Source: Pseudothauera lacus
GTDB taxonomy: Bacteria > Pseudomonadota > Gammaproteobacteria > Burkholderiales > Rhodocyclaceae
Assembly (NCBI RefSeq): GCF_003034845.1
Contig: NZ_PZKC01000004.1
Location: 124,001-188,000, forward strand
DNA: 64,000 nucleotides
Direction: 5' to 3'
Shown piece by piece: positions 21,120 through 29,676 of this stretch (its first letter is position 1; each line of letters begins with the position of its first letter). The notes under the pieces were generated by a model that saw nothing but the letters and a program-made list of their open reading frames with translations, searched no databases and was not told the origin of the DNA. Both the position numbers and the translations under genes were made by a program.

Positions 21120-22558
21120 TGGGGCAGATGGATGATTGGCAATCTCAGGATGCACGGATTGAGACTTACCTGCAGGGGTTGGATGTTGCCGCACTGCGCA
21201 AGCTAATCCTCGAAGCATCCTGGCGCGACGAAGCCCTGCGCGAGAAGCTGTTGATGGCGGCAACTGTGGCTGAGAGCTCCGGGCTTTCCGACCTGCGCAA
21301 GGTGGTCGAGCAGGCGACCCGCACCAACGGCTTCATCGAGTATCGCGAGGCGGGTAACTACGCCAATCGCCTGGAAGACCTTGCAGAACTGATGTCGCAG
21401 CGCATCGCCGACGGCCAGCCGGAACTCATCGAAGTCATCGAGGAGGCTATCGCGCTCGCGGAAGAGGCCTTGCAACACATTGACGATTCCGGCGGCGAGG
21501 TGATGCCGGCGATTGTTGAACTGCGAAAAGTGCATCTGGCTGCCTGTAACGCCCTGCATCCCGACCCCGTTGCCCTGGCAGAGCGCCTGTACAGTTTTCA
21601 GATGGATGGTCAATGGGACACCTTTCATGAGGTGCTCCCGGACTACGCTGAAGCGCTGGGCGAAGAAGGGCTGGCCGTCTATCGGCAGCGGGTCGAGCGC
21701 GAGTGGGGTGCATTGCCGACGCTGGGCCCCGAGCACTATCGCAGCGACTGGAGTACGCGACGCTTCCAGGTGGAGTCGGCGATGAAGGATATCGCCCGCT
21801 GTGTGGATGACTTCGAACTGCTGGTGGCCATCCAGGCGAAGAATCTGTCGTCCCCGTCGTGCTTCATGACGCTGGCTGGCTTGTTTCGTGAGCAAGGCCG
21901 CAAGGACGAGGCGCTGCGCTGGGTGGAGCAGGGGATTGCGGCGTTTCCGAATGAGCGCAATGACGACCTCTTGAGCTTTGCCATCGAACTGCAGCTGGCG
22001 CTTGGGCAGCATGCGGAGGTCGAGCGGCTCGCCTGGCAGCGCTTCGAGCAGGTCCCTGGCTGCGGCCCCTTCTTCAAGTTGATGGAAGTCGCTGGCCTGA
22101 TTGAACGCGAGACCGCGCTGCGCAAGCGGGCGCTCGACTTCCTGTGGCAGAAGGTCGCCGAGGATGAAGCCGCCGATAGCCGTGTTCGCCGCAGTCCCTG
22201 GGACAAACCCCGCCGGGGTGACATCGTCTCCATTTTTCTGCGCGAGGGCGATGCCGGGGCCATGTGGGATGCATTTAGCGGGGGCAAGGTCGATGTCGGC
22301 CTGTGGCAATCGGTGGCCGATGCGCGGGGCAAGACGCACCACGAGGAGGCGATAGCGCTCTACAAGCGCCTGCTGCCGCATCTGGTCGAAGGTGGCTCGC
22401 GCGGTTCTCACTACGGGGAGGCCTTCGCCATCGTCAAGAAGATTCGCGCGCTGCGCGTGGCGCACAAGCAGCTGGCCATGTTCGGCGACGAACTGGCGGA
22501 AATCCGGCTGGAGTGGAAGCGCAAGCGGAACTTCATGAAGCTGCTGGATGCGCTGTGA
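21119..22558 (+). CDS. Large helical protein of unknown function (DUF6880-like)
   Basis: This 479-residue soluble protein has no signal peptide or membrane segment. It is mostly alpha-helical, with TPR-like stretches (ESAMKDIARCVDDFELLVAI; LFREQGRKDEALRWVEQGI; EEAIALYKRLLPHLVE). Its overall plan resembles DUF6880 proteins that often accompany SWIM zinc-finger proteins; I am only moderately sure. The TGATG overlap with the preceding remnant suggests that the original upstream gene was translated together with it and has been largely deleted. It overlaps the DUF3820-like gene downstream by 4 bp. An alternative ATG is at 21128. Confidence 0.68.
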   Translation: MGQMDDWQSQDARIETYLQGLDVAALRKLILEASWRDEALREKLLMAATVAESSGLSDLRKVVEQATRTNGFIEYREAGNYANRLEDLAELMSQRIADGQPELIEVIEEAIALAEEALQHIDDSGGEVMPAIVELRKVHLAACNALHPDPVALAERLYSFQMDGQWDTFHEVLPDYAEALGEEGLAVYRQRVEREWGALPTLGPEHYRSDWSTRRFQVESAMKDIARCVDDFELLVAIQAKNLSSPSCFMTLAGLFREQGRKDEALRWVEQGIAAFPNERNDDLLSFAIELQLALGQHAEVERLAWQRFEQVPGCGPFFKLMEVAGLIERETALRKRALDFLWQKVAEDEAADSRVRRSPWDKPRRGDIVSIFLREGDAGAMWDAFSGGKVDVGLWQSVADARGKTHHEEAIALYKRLLPHLVEGGSRGSHYGEAFAIVKKIRALRVAHKQLAMFGDELAEIRLEWKRKRNFMKLLDAL

Positions 22559-22773
22559 CCCCGGAAATGCTGGAGTTGCTCGTGACCCGGGAGATGCCCT
22601 TTGGAAAGTACAAGGGCCGACTCATTGCAGACCTGCCCGGGCATTACCTGGCCTGGTTCGCGCGGGAGGGGTTCCCCAAGGGGCAACTCGGAGAACTGCT
22701 TGCCCTGATGCACGAGCTGGACCATAACGACTTGCGCGCGCTGGTCGAACCGCTGCGAAAGCGGCCAGGATGA
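22555..22773 (+). CDS. DUF3820-family small protein
   Basis: This 72-residue protein shows the DUF3820 signature: MPFGKYKGRLIADLPGHYLA, then WFAREGFPKGQLGELLAL. The family includes a quorum-sensing-regulated virulence factor fold, but its function is unknown. The GTG at 22555 overlaps the upstream stop by 4 bp (GTGA); an ATG at 22567 is the alternative start. Its coupling to the helical protein suggests a shared job. Confidence 0.82.
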   Translation: MTPEMLELLVTREMPFGKYKGRLIADLPGHYLAWFAREGFPKGQLGELLALMHELDHNDLRALVEPLRKRPG

Positions 22774-22815
22774 GGCATCAGTTTGCCGTCGGTAGAGAGG
22801 AAAGAGGGAGGACGG

Positions 22816-23400
22816 ATGTCGCGAAAAACCGCCATGAAGGCCTACACCCTTCGCATCGAGCTTCAGGACATTGAGCCGCTTGTCTGGCGTCGGCTGCTCG
22901 TCGATGGCGACACCACGCTGAGCAAGCTGCACCACTACATCCAAACCGCGATGGGCTGGACCGACGCCCATTTGCATGAGTTCGAGATTGGCGGCAAGAC
23001 CTATGCAACACCGCACCCGGATGACGACCCGGAGCGGGACGTCATCGATGAGCGCAGAGTCCGGTTGGACCGCGTAGCGACTACCGGCGACCACTTCTCC
23101 TATCTCTGCGATTTCGGCGACAGCTGGCAGCATCGTGTTGTGGTCGAGCGTGTTGAGTCTCTTGACGGAGACCAGCGCGGCTACGCCTATGTGTCGGCGG
23201 GGGAGAGAGCCTGTCCGCCTGAGGATGCGGGCGGAGCGCCTGGTTACATGGATTTCATGGACCAGATTTCGCAGCGACCGCTGGATGAGGAAGGGTGCCC
23301 GCTGCTGCAATGGGCCGGCGAGGATGTCGACCCGGTGCGGTTCGACCGTCATGCGGCCAATGCGGCCTTGTTGCGGATGGCCTGGAATCGGTGGGTTTGA
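22816..23400 (+). CDS. Plasmid pRiA4b ORF-3-like protein
   Basis: This 194-residue protein matches the pRiA4b ORF-3/TnpR-like family (PF07929). Typical features are YTLRIELQDIEPLVWRRLLV near the start, LSKLHHYIQTAMGWTDAHLH, then LCDFGDSWQHRVVVE and the acidic CPPEDAGGAPGYMDFM loop. The family is common on plasmids and mobile regions, and no biochemical function is established. GAGGGAGGACGG precedes the ATG at 22816. It stands 42 nt after the DUF3820-like gene and may belong to the same transcript. Confidence 0.87.
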   Translation: MSRKTAMKAYTLRIELQDIEPLVWRRLLVDGDTTLSKLHHYIQTAMGWTDAHLHEFEIGGKTYATPHPDDDPERDVIDERRVRLDRVATTGDHFSYLCDFGDSWQHRVVVERVESLDGDQRGYAYVSAGERACPPEDAGGAPGYMDFMDQISQRPLDEEGCPLLQWAGEDVDPVRFDRHAANAALLRMAWNRWV

Positions 23401-23413
23401 GGTCAGTCGCTCG

Positions 23414-23653
23414 CTACTCGACAGGCGCTATCAGGTCCGGGCTGTCGTTTTTGACGTTGCCGACAGCCTTGGAGACTGGGAAGAGTGCAACCGGGACGAC
23501 AGGGGGTGATGAAATGACGCTGTCGAGGTGTTCAGGTTCGGTTGCCCTGGCAAGCCATGTGGAGTAGTTCTGTGGGGCAAGAATGACGGGCGTTCGGTCG
23601 TGCAGGGGGCGGATGGCGTCGTTTGCGGGGGTTGTGATGACGGTCCCGTGCAA
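23414..23653 (-). pseudogene. C-terminal remnant of an SRAP (HMCES/YedK) protein
   Basis: This 79-codon frame aligns with the C-terminal third of SOS-response-associated peptidases, which crosslink abasic sites in single-stranded DNA. Recognisable pieces are VITTPANDAIRPLHDRTPVI (with the conserved His), NYSTWLARATEPEHL and VSKAVGNVKNDSPDLIAPVE, the usual SRAP ending. The N-terminal two thirds, including the catalytic Cys2, are missing: the frame begins only 7 nt from the end of the EF-hand gene on the same strand. The likely cause is a deletion that fused the two. The remnant has no visible start signal. Confidence 0.72.
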
Positions 23654-23659
23654 GGGGGG

Positions 23660-23947
23660 TCAGCGCGGCGGTGGGCCGCCTTCCTGGCCGCGGGGGCGCA
23701 TTCCGGCGCGCAGTTCTTCCTCGGTGATGTGACCGTCGCCGTTGCTGTCAAGTTCGTCGAAGCGCTCCAGCATGCGCGGGTTGTCCTTGAGTTCGTCGCG
23801 GGTCAGTACGCCGTCGCCATTGGCGTCGAAACGCGCGATGCCGCGCGGGCCGTCACCTTGCGGGCGTTCGCCACGCGGCGCTTCCTGGGCAAGGGCTGCG
23901 GTGCACAGCATGGCGAGGGCGAAAGGCAGCAGTCTGGTGGATTTCAT
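23660..23947 (-). CDS. Secreted EF-hand calcium-binding protein
   Basis: This 95-residue protein has a Sec signal peptide (STRLLPFALAMLCTAALAQ). Two EF-hand loops follow, DANGDGVLTRDE (about 41–52) and DSNGDGHITEEE (about 67–78), with Asp/Asn/Asp at positions 1, 3, 5 and an acidic residue at position 12. The C-terminus is Gly/Pro/Arg-rich. It is probably periplasmic, binding Ca2+ with a buffering or signalling role; no partner is evident. Good GGAGC spacing is seen before the ATG at 23947. Confidence 0.84.
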   Translation of the reverse strand: MKSTRLLPFALAMLCTAALAQEAPRGERPQGDGPRGIARFDANGDGVLTRDELKDNPRMLERFDELDSNGDGHITEEELRAGMRPRGQEGGPPPR

Positions 23948-24108
23948 GGAAGCTCCGGTAAGTTGCTACTGAGGGTGGTGCCGGCATCCTAGTGCACGCA
24001 GCAGCCTGGATTGTGTCGCGGCTGTTGCTGCCTTGTCATCGTCGTGTAGGGATGCGCCTGCGACCGGGCGCTGACGGCGGGACGTACGCCTGCGCAGACG
24101 CCCAAGCC

Positions 24109-24255
24109 GGCCCTGCTGGTGCAAGGCATCCCGGCACCGCCGTTCGCTGAGGCTGCCGGACAGTCTGGCATCCTCCGTGCCGCAATCCGCAATCCGCAAT
24201 CCGCAATCCGCAATCCGCAATCCGCAATCCGCGACCGCCGCCGCGGCGCCCTCGA
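24109..24255 (+). pseudogene. vapC fragment interrupted by a tandem repeat
   Basis: The segment reads LLVQGIPAPPFAEAAGQSG, then ILRAAIR, then the repeat, then IRDRRRGALD. It lines up with residues about 62–100 of the intact VapC encoded at 20283–20684 (LLVQRIPVLPFTEAAAEQFG). Nucleotide identity to 20470–20565 is also easy to see. Both ends are missing, so it cannot encode a toxin. The repeat insertion adds six 7-bp units (42 bp) and stays in frame. Confidence 0.8.
24180..24228 (+). repeat. Seven tandem copies of a 7-bp unit (CCGCAAT)
   Basis: Seven perfect head-to-tail copies occupy 24180–24228 and run into a variant CCGCGAC. The unit arises from the vapC sequence GCCATCCGCGACC, so it looks like slipped-strand expansion inside the relic. 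It is not CRISPR-like because there are no spacers. Confidence 0.95.
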
Positions 24256-24269
24256 CAGTACAGCGGGTG

Positions 24270-24518
24270 TCAGCGTCTGCCGCTGGTCCCGAACAAGGTA
24301 AGGATGTCCTGGAAGGCCTGGCCGCTGAGCTGTGGGTCGTAGCGCGCGAAGAGTTGCTGCTGGCGGGCGCGCTGCGCAGTTGGCAGGGCGTCGAGCAGGG
24401 CGCGGCGTTCGGCGAGGATGTCGGCGAGCATGCGCTCGCTGACGAAGACGAAGGGAATGGCCTGGTAGAGGCCGTCGGCGGTCGGCAGGTGGAAGCGCGG
24501 CAGCGCAGTCTTGGGCAT
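24270..24518 (-). CDS. Hypothetical protein, 82 aa
   Basis: This protein is not recognised. From the ATG at 24518 it reads MPKTALPRFHLPTADGLYQA, has a hydrophobic patch IPFVFVSERMLADILAE, and a Gln/Arg-rich helix before a C-terminal QAFQDILTLFG segment. An earlier in-frame ATG lies at 24551. Neither start has a good ribosome site, so the gene is uncertain, but the amino-acid composition is protein-like. It lies in the accessory region just before tRNA-Val. Confidence 0.48.
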   Translation of the reverse strand: MPKTALPRFHLPTADGLYQAIPFVFVSERMLADILAERRALLDALPTAQRARQQQLFARYDPQLSGQAFQDILTLFGTSGRR

Positions 24519-24650
24519 CGGCGGCGGGTCTCGGGTTGTTTCCGGGTGCATTTCAATGCAGCAGCGCCGTCTTGTGTACTGGCCTTTGGTACCAGTCACG
24601 GATCTTGCCGGGGGCTGCGTTGCCGTTGTCGGGGAGGGTTTCCTGCCGTG

Positions 24651-24679
24651 TTGACTCGCCTTGAGGGCTCTACTAGAAT
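24651..24679 (+). promoter_or_regulatory. Promoter of tRNA-Val
   Basis: TTGACT, a 17-nt spacer and TAGAAT form a near-consensus promoter ending 18 nt before the tRNA. Confidence 0.78.
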
Positions 24680-24697
24680 GCGCCCTTCTTCGCGGAG

Positions 24698-24772
24698 GGG
24701 CGGTTAGCTCAGCGGTAGAGCACTGCCTTCACACGGCAGGGGTCACTGGTTCGATCCCAGTACCGCCCACCA
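24698..24772 (+). tRNA. tRNA-Val (anticodon CAC)
   Basis: The 75-nt cloverleaf has an encoded CCA. The acceptor is GGGCGGT/ACCGCCC. Anticodon stem CTGCC/GGCAG encloses TTCACAC, giving CAC. The T-loop is GGTTCGATCCC. It marks the right edge of the accessory segment. Confidence 0.97.
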
Positions 24773-24803
24773 TAAGTCTTTGGGTTCTTCCCGGCGCGAA
24801 GCA

Positions 24804-24840
24804 CAAAAGGTCAGCAGCGATGCTGGCCTTTTTGTTTTTT
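24804..24840 (+). terminator. Intrinsic terminator after tRNA-Val
   Basis: AAAAGGTCAGCA and TGCTGGCCTTTT pair around a GCGA loop with a single T–G wobble, followed by a T-rich tract. It lies 32 nt after the tRNA. Confidence 0.82.
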
Positions 24841-24933
24841 GCCTTCCGCGTTTCCTGCGGGTATTCGTGACAATGCCATTGACATGAGGCGCAGCTTTTC
24901 TAGTATGCAATAGTCATTACTGGAGGGGCGGCC

Positions 24934-25485
24934 ATGCATGCGTGGATCGATTGCCGGCGGGGGCAGCCGGTGGTTACGGGCTTCAGTCTGGTGGAAATGA
25001 TGCTGGTGATCGCGGTGATGGCCGTTCTGGCCGGTATCGCGCTACCGGCCCTGGGGGCCTTGCAGCGCGATGCCCGCCTGAGCAGTGCGGCCAATGAGTA
25101 CTTTGCCGCGCTGGTGCACGCGCGTTCCGAGTCCATCCGGCGCGGTGTGCGGGTGACCTTGTGCACAAGCACCGACGGACTCGCCTGCACGGCGGGAACG
25201 CACTGGCACGGCGGCTGGATTGTCTTTGTCGATGGCAACGCCAACGCGCTGCGCGATCCGGGCGAAACGATACTTTCCGTGGCTGCCGGACGTGCCGACC
25301 GCCTCACCGTGGTCGGCAATGCGCCGGTGCGCAACTACGTCTCCTATGTGCCCAGCGGCACCACCCGGCAATCTGGCGGAGGGCTGCTGATGGGTACCGT
25401 CACGGTGTGCGAGGGCGGGCGCGGACGCAATGTCGTCGTCAATCGCGTGGGGCGTCCGCGGGTCGATCGCGGGGTGGCGTGCTGA
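24934..25485 (+). CDS. FimT/GspH-type pseudopilin
   Basis: This 183-residue protein has a type III prepilin signal. After a short basic leader comes G|FSLVEMMLVIAVMAVLAGIA, with cleavage after Gly16 and Glu at position 5 of the mature helix. The soluble part fits the GspH/FimT domain (NEYFAALVHARSESIRRGVR, then a WIVFVDGNANALRDPGE segment). Four cysteines suggest disulfides. Such minor pilins prime type IV pilus or type II secretion fibres, and FimT relatives can bind DNA during uptake. No other pilus gene is nearby, so it is an orphan. It follows tRNA-Val and its terminator. Confidence 0.86.
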   Translation: MHAWIDCRRGQPVVTGFSLVEMMLVIAVMAVLAGIALPALGALQRDARLSSAANEYFAALVHARSESIRRGVRVTLCTSTDGLACTAGTHWHGGWIVFVDGNANALRDPGETILSVAAGRADRLTVVGNAPVRNYVSYVPSGTTRQSGGGLLMGTVTVCEGGRGRNVVVNRVGRPRVDRGVAC

Positions 25486-25543
25486 GTGCCCGCGGTGGCC
25501 GGACTTGACGCTGACAGGCGCAGTTCATAGAGTGGGGTGAGCC

Positions 25544-26215
25544 GTGGCCGCTGTGGCCGTGGCCCTGTCCGAGGCTTGTTGTCGCGTGCCCGTGGTGAAT
25601 TCCGCCTTTCAACCAGCCCCGGCTGCTGCGCTCGGTGCGCAGTGGCTGCGTGAGCGTTTTCTTGGTGCAGAGGTGCCTGCAGCGGTGCATGAGCATGAGC
25701 CGGGGCGCACCCTGCGGCCCGCCGCGGTGCTGGTGCCCGTGGTGGTGCGCGACGACGCCCTGACGGTGATGCTGACCCGGCGTACCGAGCACCTGCACCA
25801 TCACCCCGGGCAGATCAGTTTCCCCGGCGGGCGGGTGGAGGCTCACGACAGTTCGGTGGTGATGACCGCGCTGCGCGAGACCGAGGAGGAGATCGGTCTT
25901 GACCCCGAGCGCATCGAACTGCTCGGCGAATTGGGCGACTACCACACCGGCACGGGTTTTCGCGTCACCCCGGTGGTCGGGCTGGTGCATCCGCCCTTCG
26001 AACTGGCACTCGACGACTTCGAGGTTGCCGAAGCCTTCGAGGTGCCCTTGTCCTTCGTCCTCGACCCGGCCAACCGCGAACGCCACCGCATCGAGTATCA
26101 AGGGCGCATGCGCGAGTATTACGCCATTCCCTGGCAGGGCTACTTCATCTGGGGGGCGACGGCCGGCATCCTGGTGCAGATGAGCCGCTTCGTCGGGCTC
26201 GACGCCGGGCGCTGA
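25544..26215 (+). CDS. NUDIX hydrolase, CoA pyrophosphatase type (NudL-like)
   Basis: This 223-residue protein contains the NudL-type UPF0035 signature LTRRTEHLHHHPGQISFPGG immediately before the Nudix box. The box itself is GGRVEAHDSSVVMTALRETEEEIGL with the REx2EE catalytic core (about residues 92–114). Relatives hydrolyse CoA or acyl-CoA to 3',5'-ADP and phosphopantetheine. The start is uncertain: GTG at 25544 or GTG at 25592. It precedes gltX on the same strand with a 72-nt gap. Confidence 0.87.
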   Translation: MAAVAVALSEACCRVPVVNSAFQPAPAAALGAQWLRERFLGAEVPAAVHEHEPGRTLRPAAVLVPVVVRDDALTVMLTRRTEHLHHHPGQISFPGGRVEAHDSSVVMTALRETEEEIGLDPERIELLGELGDYHTGTGFRVTPVVGLVHPPFELALDDFEVAEAFEVPLSFVLDPANRERHRIEYQGRMREYYAIPWQGYFIWGATAGILVQMSRFVGLDAGR

Positions 26216-26287
26216 GGCGGCGCGGCTATGCCTGCCGTCGGGGGGTGACGTAAAATCGCCTCCTTGTCACGTTCCAGGCGCCTTCAG

Positions 26288-27685
26288 ATGTCTTCCACCG
26301 TCCGTACCCGCTTCGCCCCCAGTCCCACCGGTTTCCTGCACATCGGCGGTGCACGCACCGCGCTCTTCGCCTGGGCCTACGCGCGCCGCCACGGCGGGCA
26401 GTTCGTCCTGCGCATCGAGGATACCGACGTGGCGCGCTCCACCCCCGAGGCGGTGCAGGCCATCCTGGACGGCATGCAGTGGCTGGGGCTGGAGGCCGAC
26501 GAAGGGCCCTTCTATCAGATGCAGCGCATGGCGCGCTACAAGGAGGTGATCGGGCAGATGCTCGCTGCCGGCACCGCCTACCACTGCTACACCTCCAGGG
26601 AAGAACTCGACGCGCTGCGCGCCGAGCAGGAAGCCAGGAAGGAAAAACCGCGCTACGACGGGCGCTGGCGTCCGGAGCCGGGCAAGGTGCTGCCCGAACC
26701 GCCCGCAGGCGTGCAGCCGGTGGTGCGCTTCCGCAACCCGACCGAGGGCGTGGTGGCCTGGGACGACCAGGTCAAGGGCCGCATCGAGATCGCCAACGCG
26801 GAGATGGACGACTTCATCATTGCGCGCGCCGACGGCACCCCCACCTACAACTTCTGCGTGGTGGTCGATGACTGGGACATGCGCATCACCCATGTGCTGC
26901 GCGGTGACGACCACGTGAACAACACCCCGCGGCAGATCAACGTGCTGCGCGCGCTGGGCGCCGAGGTGCCGCTGTACGGTCACCTGTCGATGATCCTCGG
27001 CGACGACGGCACCAAGCTCTCCAAGCGCCACGGCGCGGTGAGCGTGATGCAGTACGACGAGGATGGCTACCTGCCCGAGGCGGTGATCAACTACCTCGCG
27101 CGCCTGGGCTGGAGCCACGGCGACGACGAGATCTTCAGCCGCGAACAGTTCGTCGAGTGGTTCGACCTCGACCACATCACCCCGTCGGCGGCGCAGTTCA
27201 ATACCGAGAAGCTCAACTGGCTCAATGCCCACTACATCAAGCAGGCCGACAACGCCCGTCTGGCCGGCGAGGTTGCCAGCCGCCTGGCGCGCCGCGGGGT
27301 GAACCCGGAGGCCGGCCCGGCGCTTGAAGCGGTGGTGGCGCTGTACAAGGAGAGGGTGAGCAATCTCAACGAGCTGGCCGATGCAGTGGAGCTCTTCGTC
27401 GTCGACGTGCACGCGGCGCCGGAAGTGCTCGGCCAGCATCTCACCGAGGCGGCGAGGGCGGCGCTTGCCAGCCTGCGCGCGCGGCTGGCCGCTGCGCCCT
27501 GGGACAAGGCGGCGATCAGTCAGGCGATCAAGGACACCATGGCCGAGCACGGCCTGAAGATGCCGCAGGTGGCGATTCCGCTGCGTGTGGCGCTGCTTGG
27601 TGTGCCGCAGACGCCGTCGATCGACGCGGTGGTCGAGGTGCTCGGGCGCGAGGTAGTGCTGCAGCGCCTCGATCGCCACCTCTGA
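26288..27685 (+). CDS. gltX: Glutamyl-tRNA synthetase
   Basis: This 465-residue class I synthetase charges tRNA-Glu. The HIGH motif is [19 protein letters not shown] (residues about 9–27), and the KMSKS equivalent is [11 protein letters not shown] near residue 243. The zinc-binding region typical of E. coli GltX is reduced (a single Cys in [12 protein letters not shown]), as in many betaproteobacterial enzymes. The ATG at 26288 gives the expected N-terminus; an upstream GTG would add eight extra residues. Length fits the bacterial GluRS family. Confidence 0.96.
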   Translation: MSSTVRTRFAPSPTGFLHIGGARTALFAWAYARRHGGQFVLRIEDTDVARSTPEAVQAILDGMQWLGLEADEGPFYQMQRMARYKEVIGQMLAAGTAYHCYTSREELDALRAEQEARKEKPRYDGRWRPEPGKVLPEPPAGVQPVVRFRNPTEGVVAWDDQVKGRIEIANAEMDDFIIARADGTPTYNFCVVVDDWDMRITHVLRGDDHVNNTPRQINVLRALGAEVPLYGHLSMILGDDGTKLSKRHGAVSVMQYDEDGYLPEAVINYLARLGWSHGDDEIFSREQFVEWFDLDHITPSAAQFNTEKLNWLNAHYIKQADNARLAGEVASRLARRGVNPEAGPALEAVVALYKERVSNLNELADAVELFVVDVHAAPEVLGQHLTEAARAALASLRARLAAAPWDKAAISQAIKDTMAEHGLKMPQVAIPLRVALLGVPQTPSIDAVVEVLGREVVLQRLDRHL

Positions 27686-27715
27686 AGTCGGCACGGGGGC
27701 TTGCCCCCGCGGCGC

Positions 27716-29515
27716 CTACTGGCCGCGCATGAAGAAGCGGTCGAGCTCCTGCATGCTGAGCTGGGTCCACGTCGGGCGGCCGTGGTTGCACTGGTCGGCG
27801 CGTTCGGTGGCTTCCATCTCGCGCAGCAGGGCGTTCATCTCCGCTACGGTGAGCTGGCGGTTGGCGCGTACCGCACCATGGCAGGCCATGGTGGCAAGCA
27901 GCTCGTTGCGCCGCGCGGTGACCACCTCGGAGGCCGGGAACTCGCGCAGTTCCTCCAGCACGCTGCGCACCAGTTCGGCCACCGGCGCATTGGCGAGCAA
28001 GGCCGGTACGCTGCGCACGGCCAGTTCCTGAGGGCCCGCGGGGGCAATCTCGAAACCCATGCCGGCGAGGACTTCGCCATGCTCTTCGGCCGCCGCCATG
28101 TCGCGCGCGCCGACCCCGAAGACGGCCGGAATCAGCAGGCGCTGCACTGCCGGGCGGCCGTCGAGGACGGTCTTCAGACGCTCATAGAGGATCCGTTCGT
28201 GGGCCGCGTGCATGTCCACCAGCACCAGCCCGGCCTGGTTCTGCGCGAGGATGTAGACGCCATGCAGCTGTCCGAGGGCGAAGCCCAGCGGCGGCCCCTG
28301 GGTGTCGTCCGGCGGCGTGGCGGGCATGTGACGATCGGCCGGCGCGGTGGCCGGCGTATCGCGCGCACTGCCGACGAAACCGTAATAGGCCTGGCTGGCC
28401 GCTTCCATCGCCAGCTGGCCCTGGCGCGCAGCGGCGGGCGGATAGGCGGGCGACGCAAAGGCCGGGCGCTGTGCTGCGGGGGCGGTCTCTTCCGCGTCGA
28501 CGGCTGCACCCGGCGCAGGGGTGCCGGCTGCGGCGGCGCCGGATTCGGCGAGGGCGCGGGTGAGGGCGTGAAAGACGAACTGGTGCACGGCGCGGGCGTC
28601 GCGGAAGCGCACTTCGATCTTTGCCGGGTGCACGTTCACGTCCACGCCTGCGGGGTCGATGCTGAGGAACAGCACGTAGGCCGGGTGGCGGGCGCCGTGG
28701 AGGATGTCGGCGTAGGCCTGACGTACCGCGTGGGTGAGCAGCTTGTCGCGCACGAAGCGCCCATTGACGAAGAAGTACTGGGCGTCGCGGCTGGCGCGCG
28801 AATAGGCCGGCAGCGAGGCCAGGCCGGTGAGACGCAGCGCGCCCGACTCGGCTTCCACCTCGCGGGCGTGGGTGACGAAGTCGTCGCCCATCAGCGCGCC
28901 GACACGGGCCAGCGGCGTGCCCGGGGGCAGGCGGTGGATGACGCGGGCGTTGTGGCTCAGCTGCAGGGCGAGGTCGGGGCGGGCGAGGGCGACACGGCGG
29001 AACATCTCGTCGCAATGGGCGAACTCGGTGCCCTCGCTCTTGAGGAATTTGCGCCGCGCCGGGGTATTGAAATAGAGGTCGGCGACGTCCACCACGGTGC
29101 CGTTGTTGAGTGCGGCGGGCGCCAGGCTGCGGTCGCTGCCGTCGATGCGCCAGGCGTGGCTGGCGCCGGCCGCGCGGCTGGTGATGGTGGTGCGCGCCAC
29201 GGCGGCGATGGCGGCCAGTGCTTCGCCGCGAAAACCCATGGTGGCGACGCGTTCGAGATCGTCGAGGGTGGCGATCTTGCTCGTCGCATGGCGTTCGAGG
29301 GCCAGCGCGAGATCGTCGCGGTCGATGCCGCAGCCGTCGTCGGCGACCCGGATACGGCGCACGCCGCCCTGCTCGAGCTGTACCTCGATGGCCCGCGAAC
29401 CCGCGTCGACGGCGTTCTCCAGCACCTCCTTGAGCACCGAGGCCGGGCGCTCGACGACTTCACCGGCGGCGATCTGGTTGACCAGCAGGTCGGGCAGGCG
29501 GTGGATGACGCTCAT
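27716..29515 (-). CDS. mutL: DNA mismatch repair protein MutL
   Basis: This 599-residue MutL has the GHKL ATPase N-terminus: NQIAAGEVVERPASVLKEVL, then ENAVDAGSRAIEV, DDGCGID and TMGFRGEALAAIA. A Pro/Ala-rich linker covers about 335–400. The C-terminal domain carries VDMHAAHERILYERL, which fits the DQHA(X)2E(X)4E metal-binding endonuclease motif, plus the conserved ACHGAVRANRQL and HGRPTWTQL near the end. The protein is therefore probably a nicking-competent MutL like that of Pseudomonas, not the endonuclease-negative E. coli type. It is convergent with gltX. Confidence 0.95.
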   Translation of the reverse strand: MSVIHRLPDLLVNQIAAGEVVERPASVLKEVLENAVDAGSRAIEVQLEQGGVRRIRVADDGCGIDRDDLALALERHATSKIATLDDLERVATMGFRGEALAAIAAVARTTITSRAAGASHAWRIDGSDRSLAPAALNNGTVVDVADLYFNTPARRKFLKSEGTEFAHCDEMFRRVALARPDLALQLSHNARVIHRLPPGTPLARVGALMGDDFVTHAREVEAESGALRLTGLASLPAYSRASRDAQYFFVNGRFVRDKLLTHAVRQAYADILHGARHPAYVLFLSIDPAGVDVNVHPAKIEVRFRDARAVHQFVFHALTRALAESGAAAAGTPAPGAAVDAEETAPAAQRPAFASPAYPPAAARQGQLAMEAASQAYYGFVGSARDTPATAPADRHMPATPPDDTQGPPLGFALGQLHGVYILAQNQAGLVLVDMHAAHERILYERLKTVLDGRPAVQRLLIPAVFGVGARDMAAAEEHGEVLAGMGFEIAPAGPQELAVRSVPALLANAPVAELVRSVLEELREFPASEVVTARRNELLATMACHGAVRANRQLTVAEMNALLREMEATERADQCNHGRPTWTQLSMQELDRFFMRGQ

Positions 29516-29676
29516 CGATGGCTGTCCTCAGGCAAATGCCGATTATCGCGGAAAGCGCCCGCCGCCGCGAACCTCGTCCCGTCTCTCCGCGCCGCGCAGA
29601 TCCTCCCGGGCGCAGTGCGCGGGCATTCCCGTCAGGTATCATGTGGGCCGCCATTGTCTTGGTGCAAAATCTGCCT

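Noticed and set aside
24180-24228. CRISPR-like array
   Set aside because: The seven units are only 7 bp and contiguous, with no spacers or cas genes.
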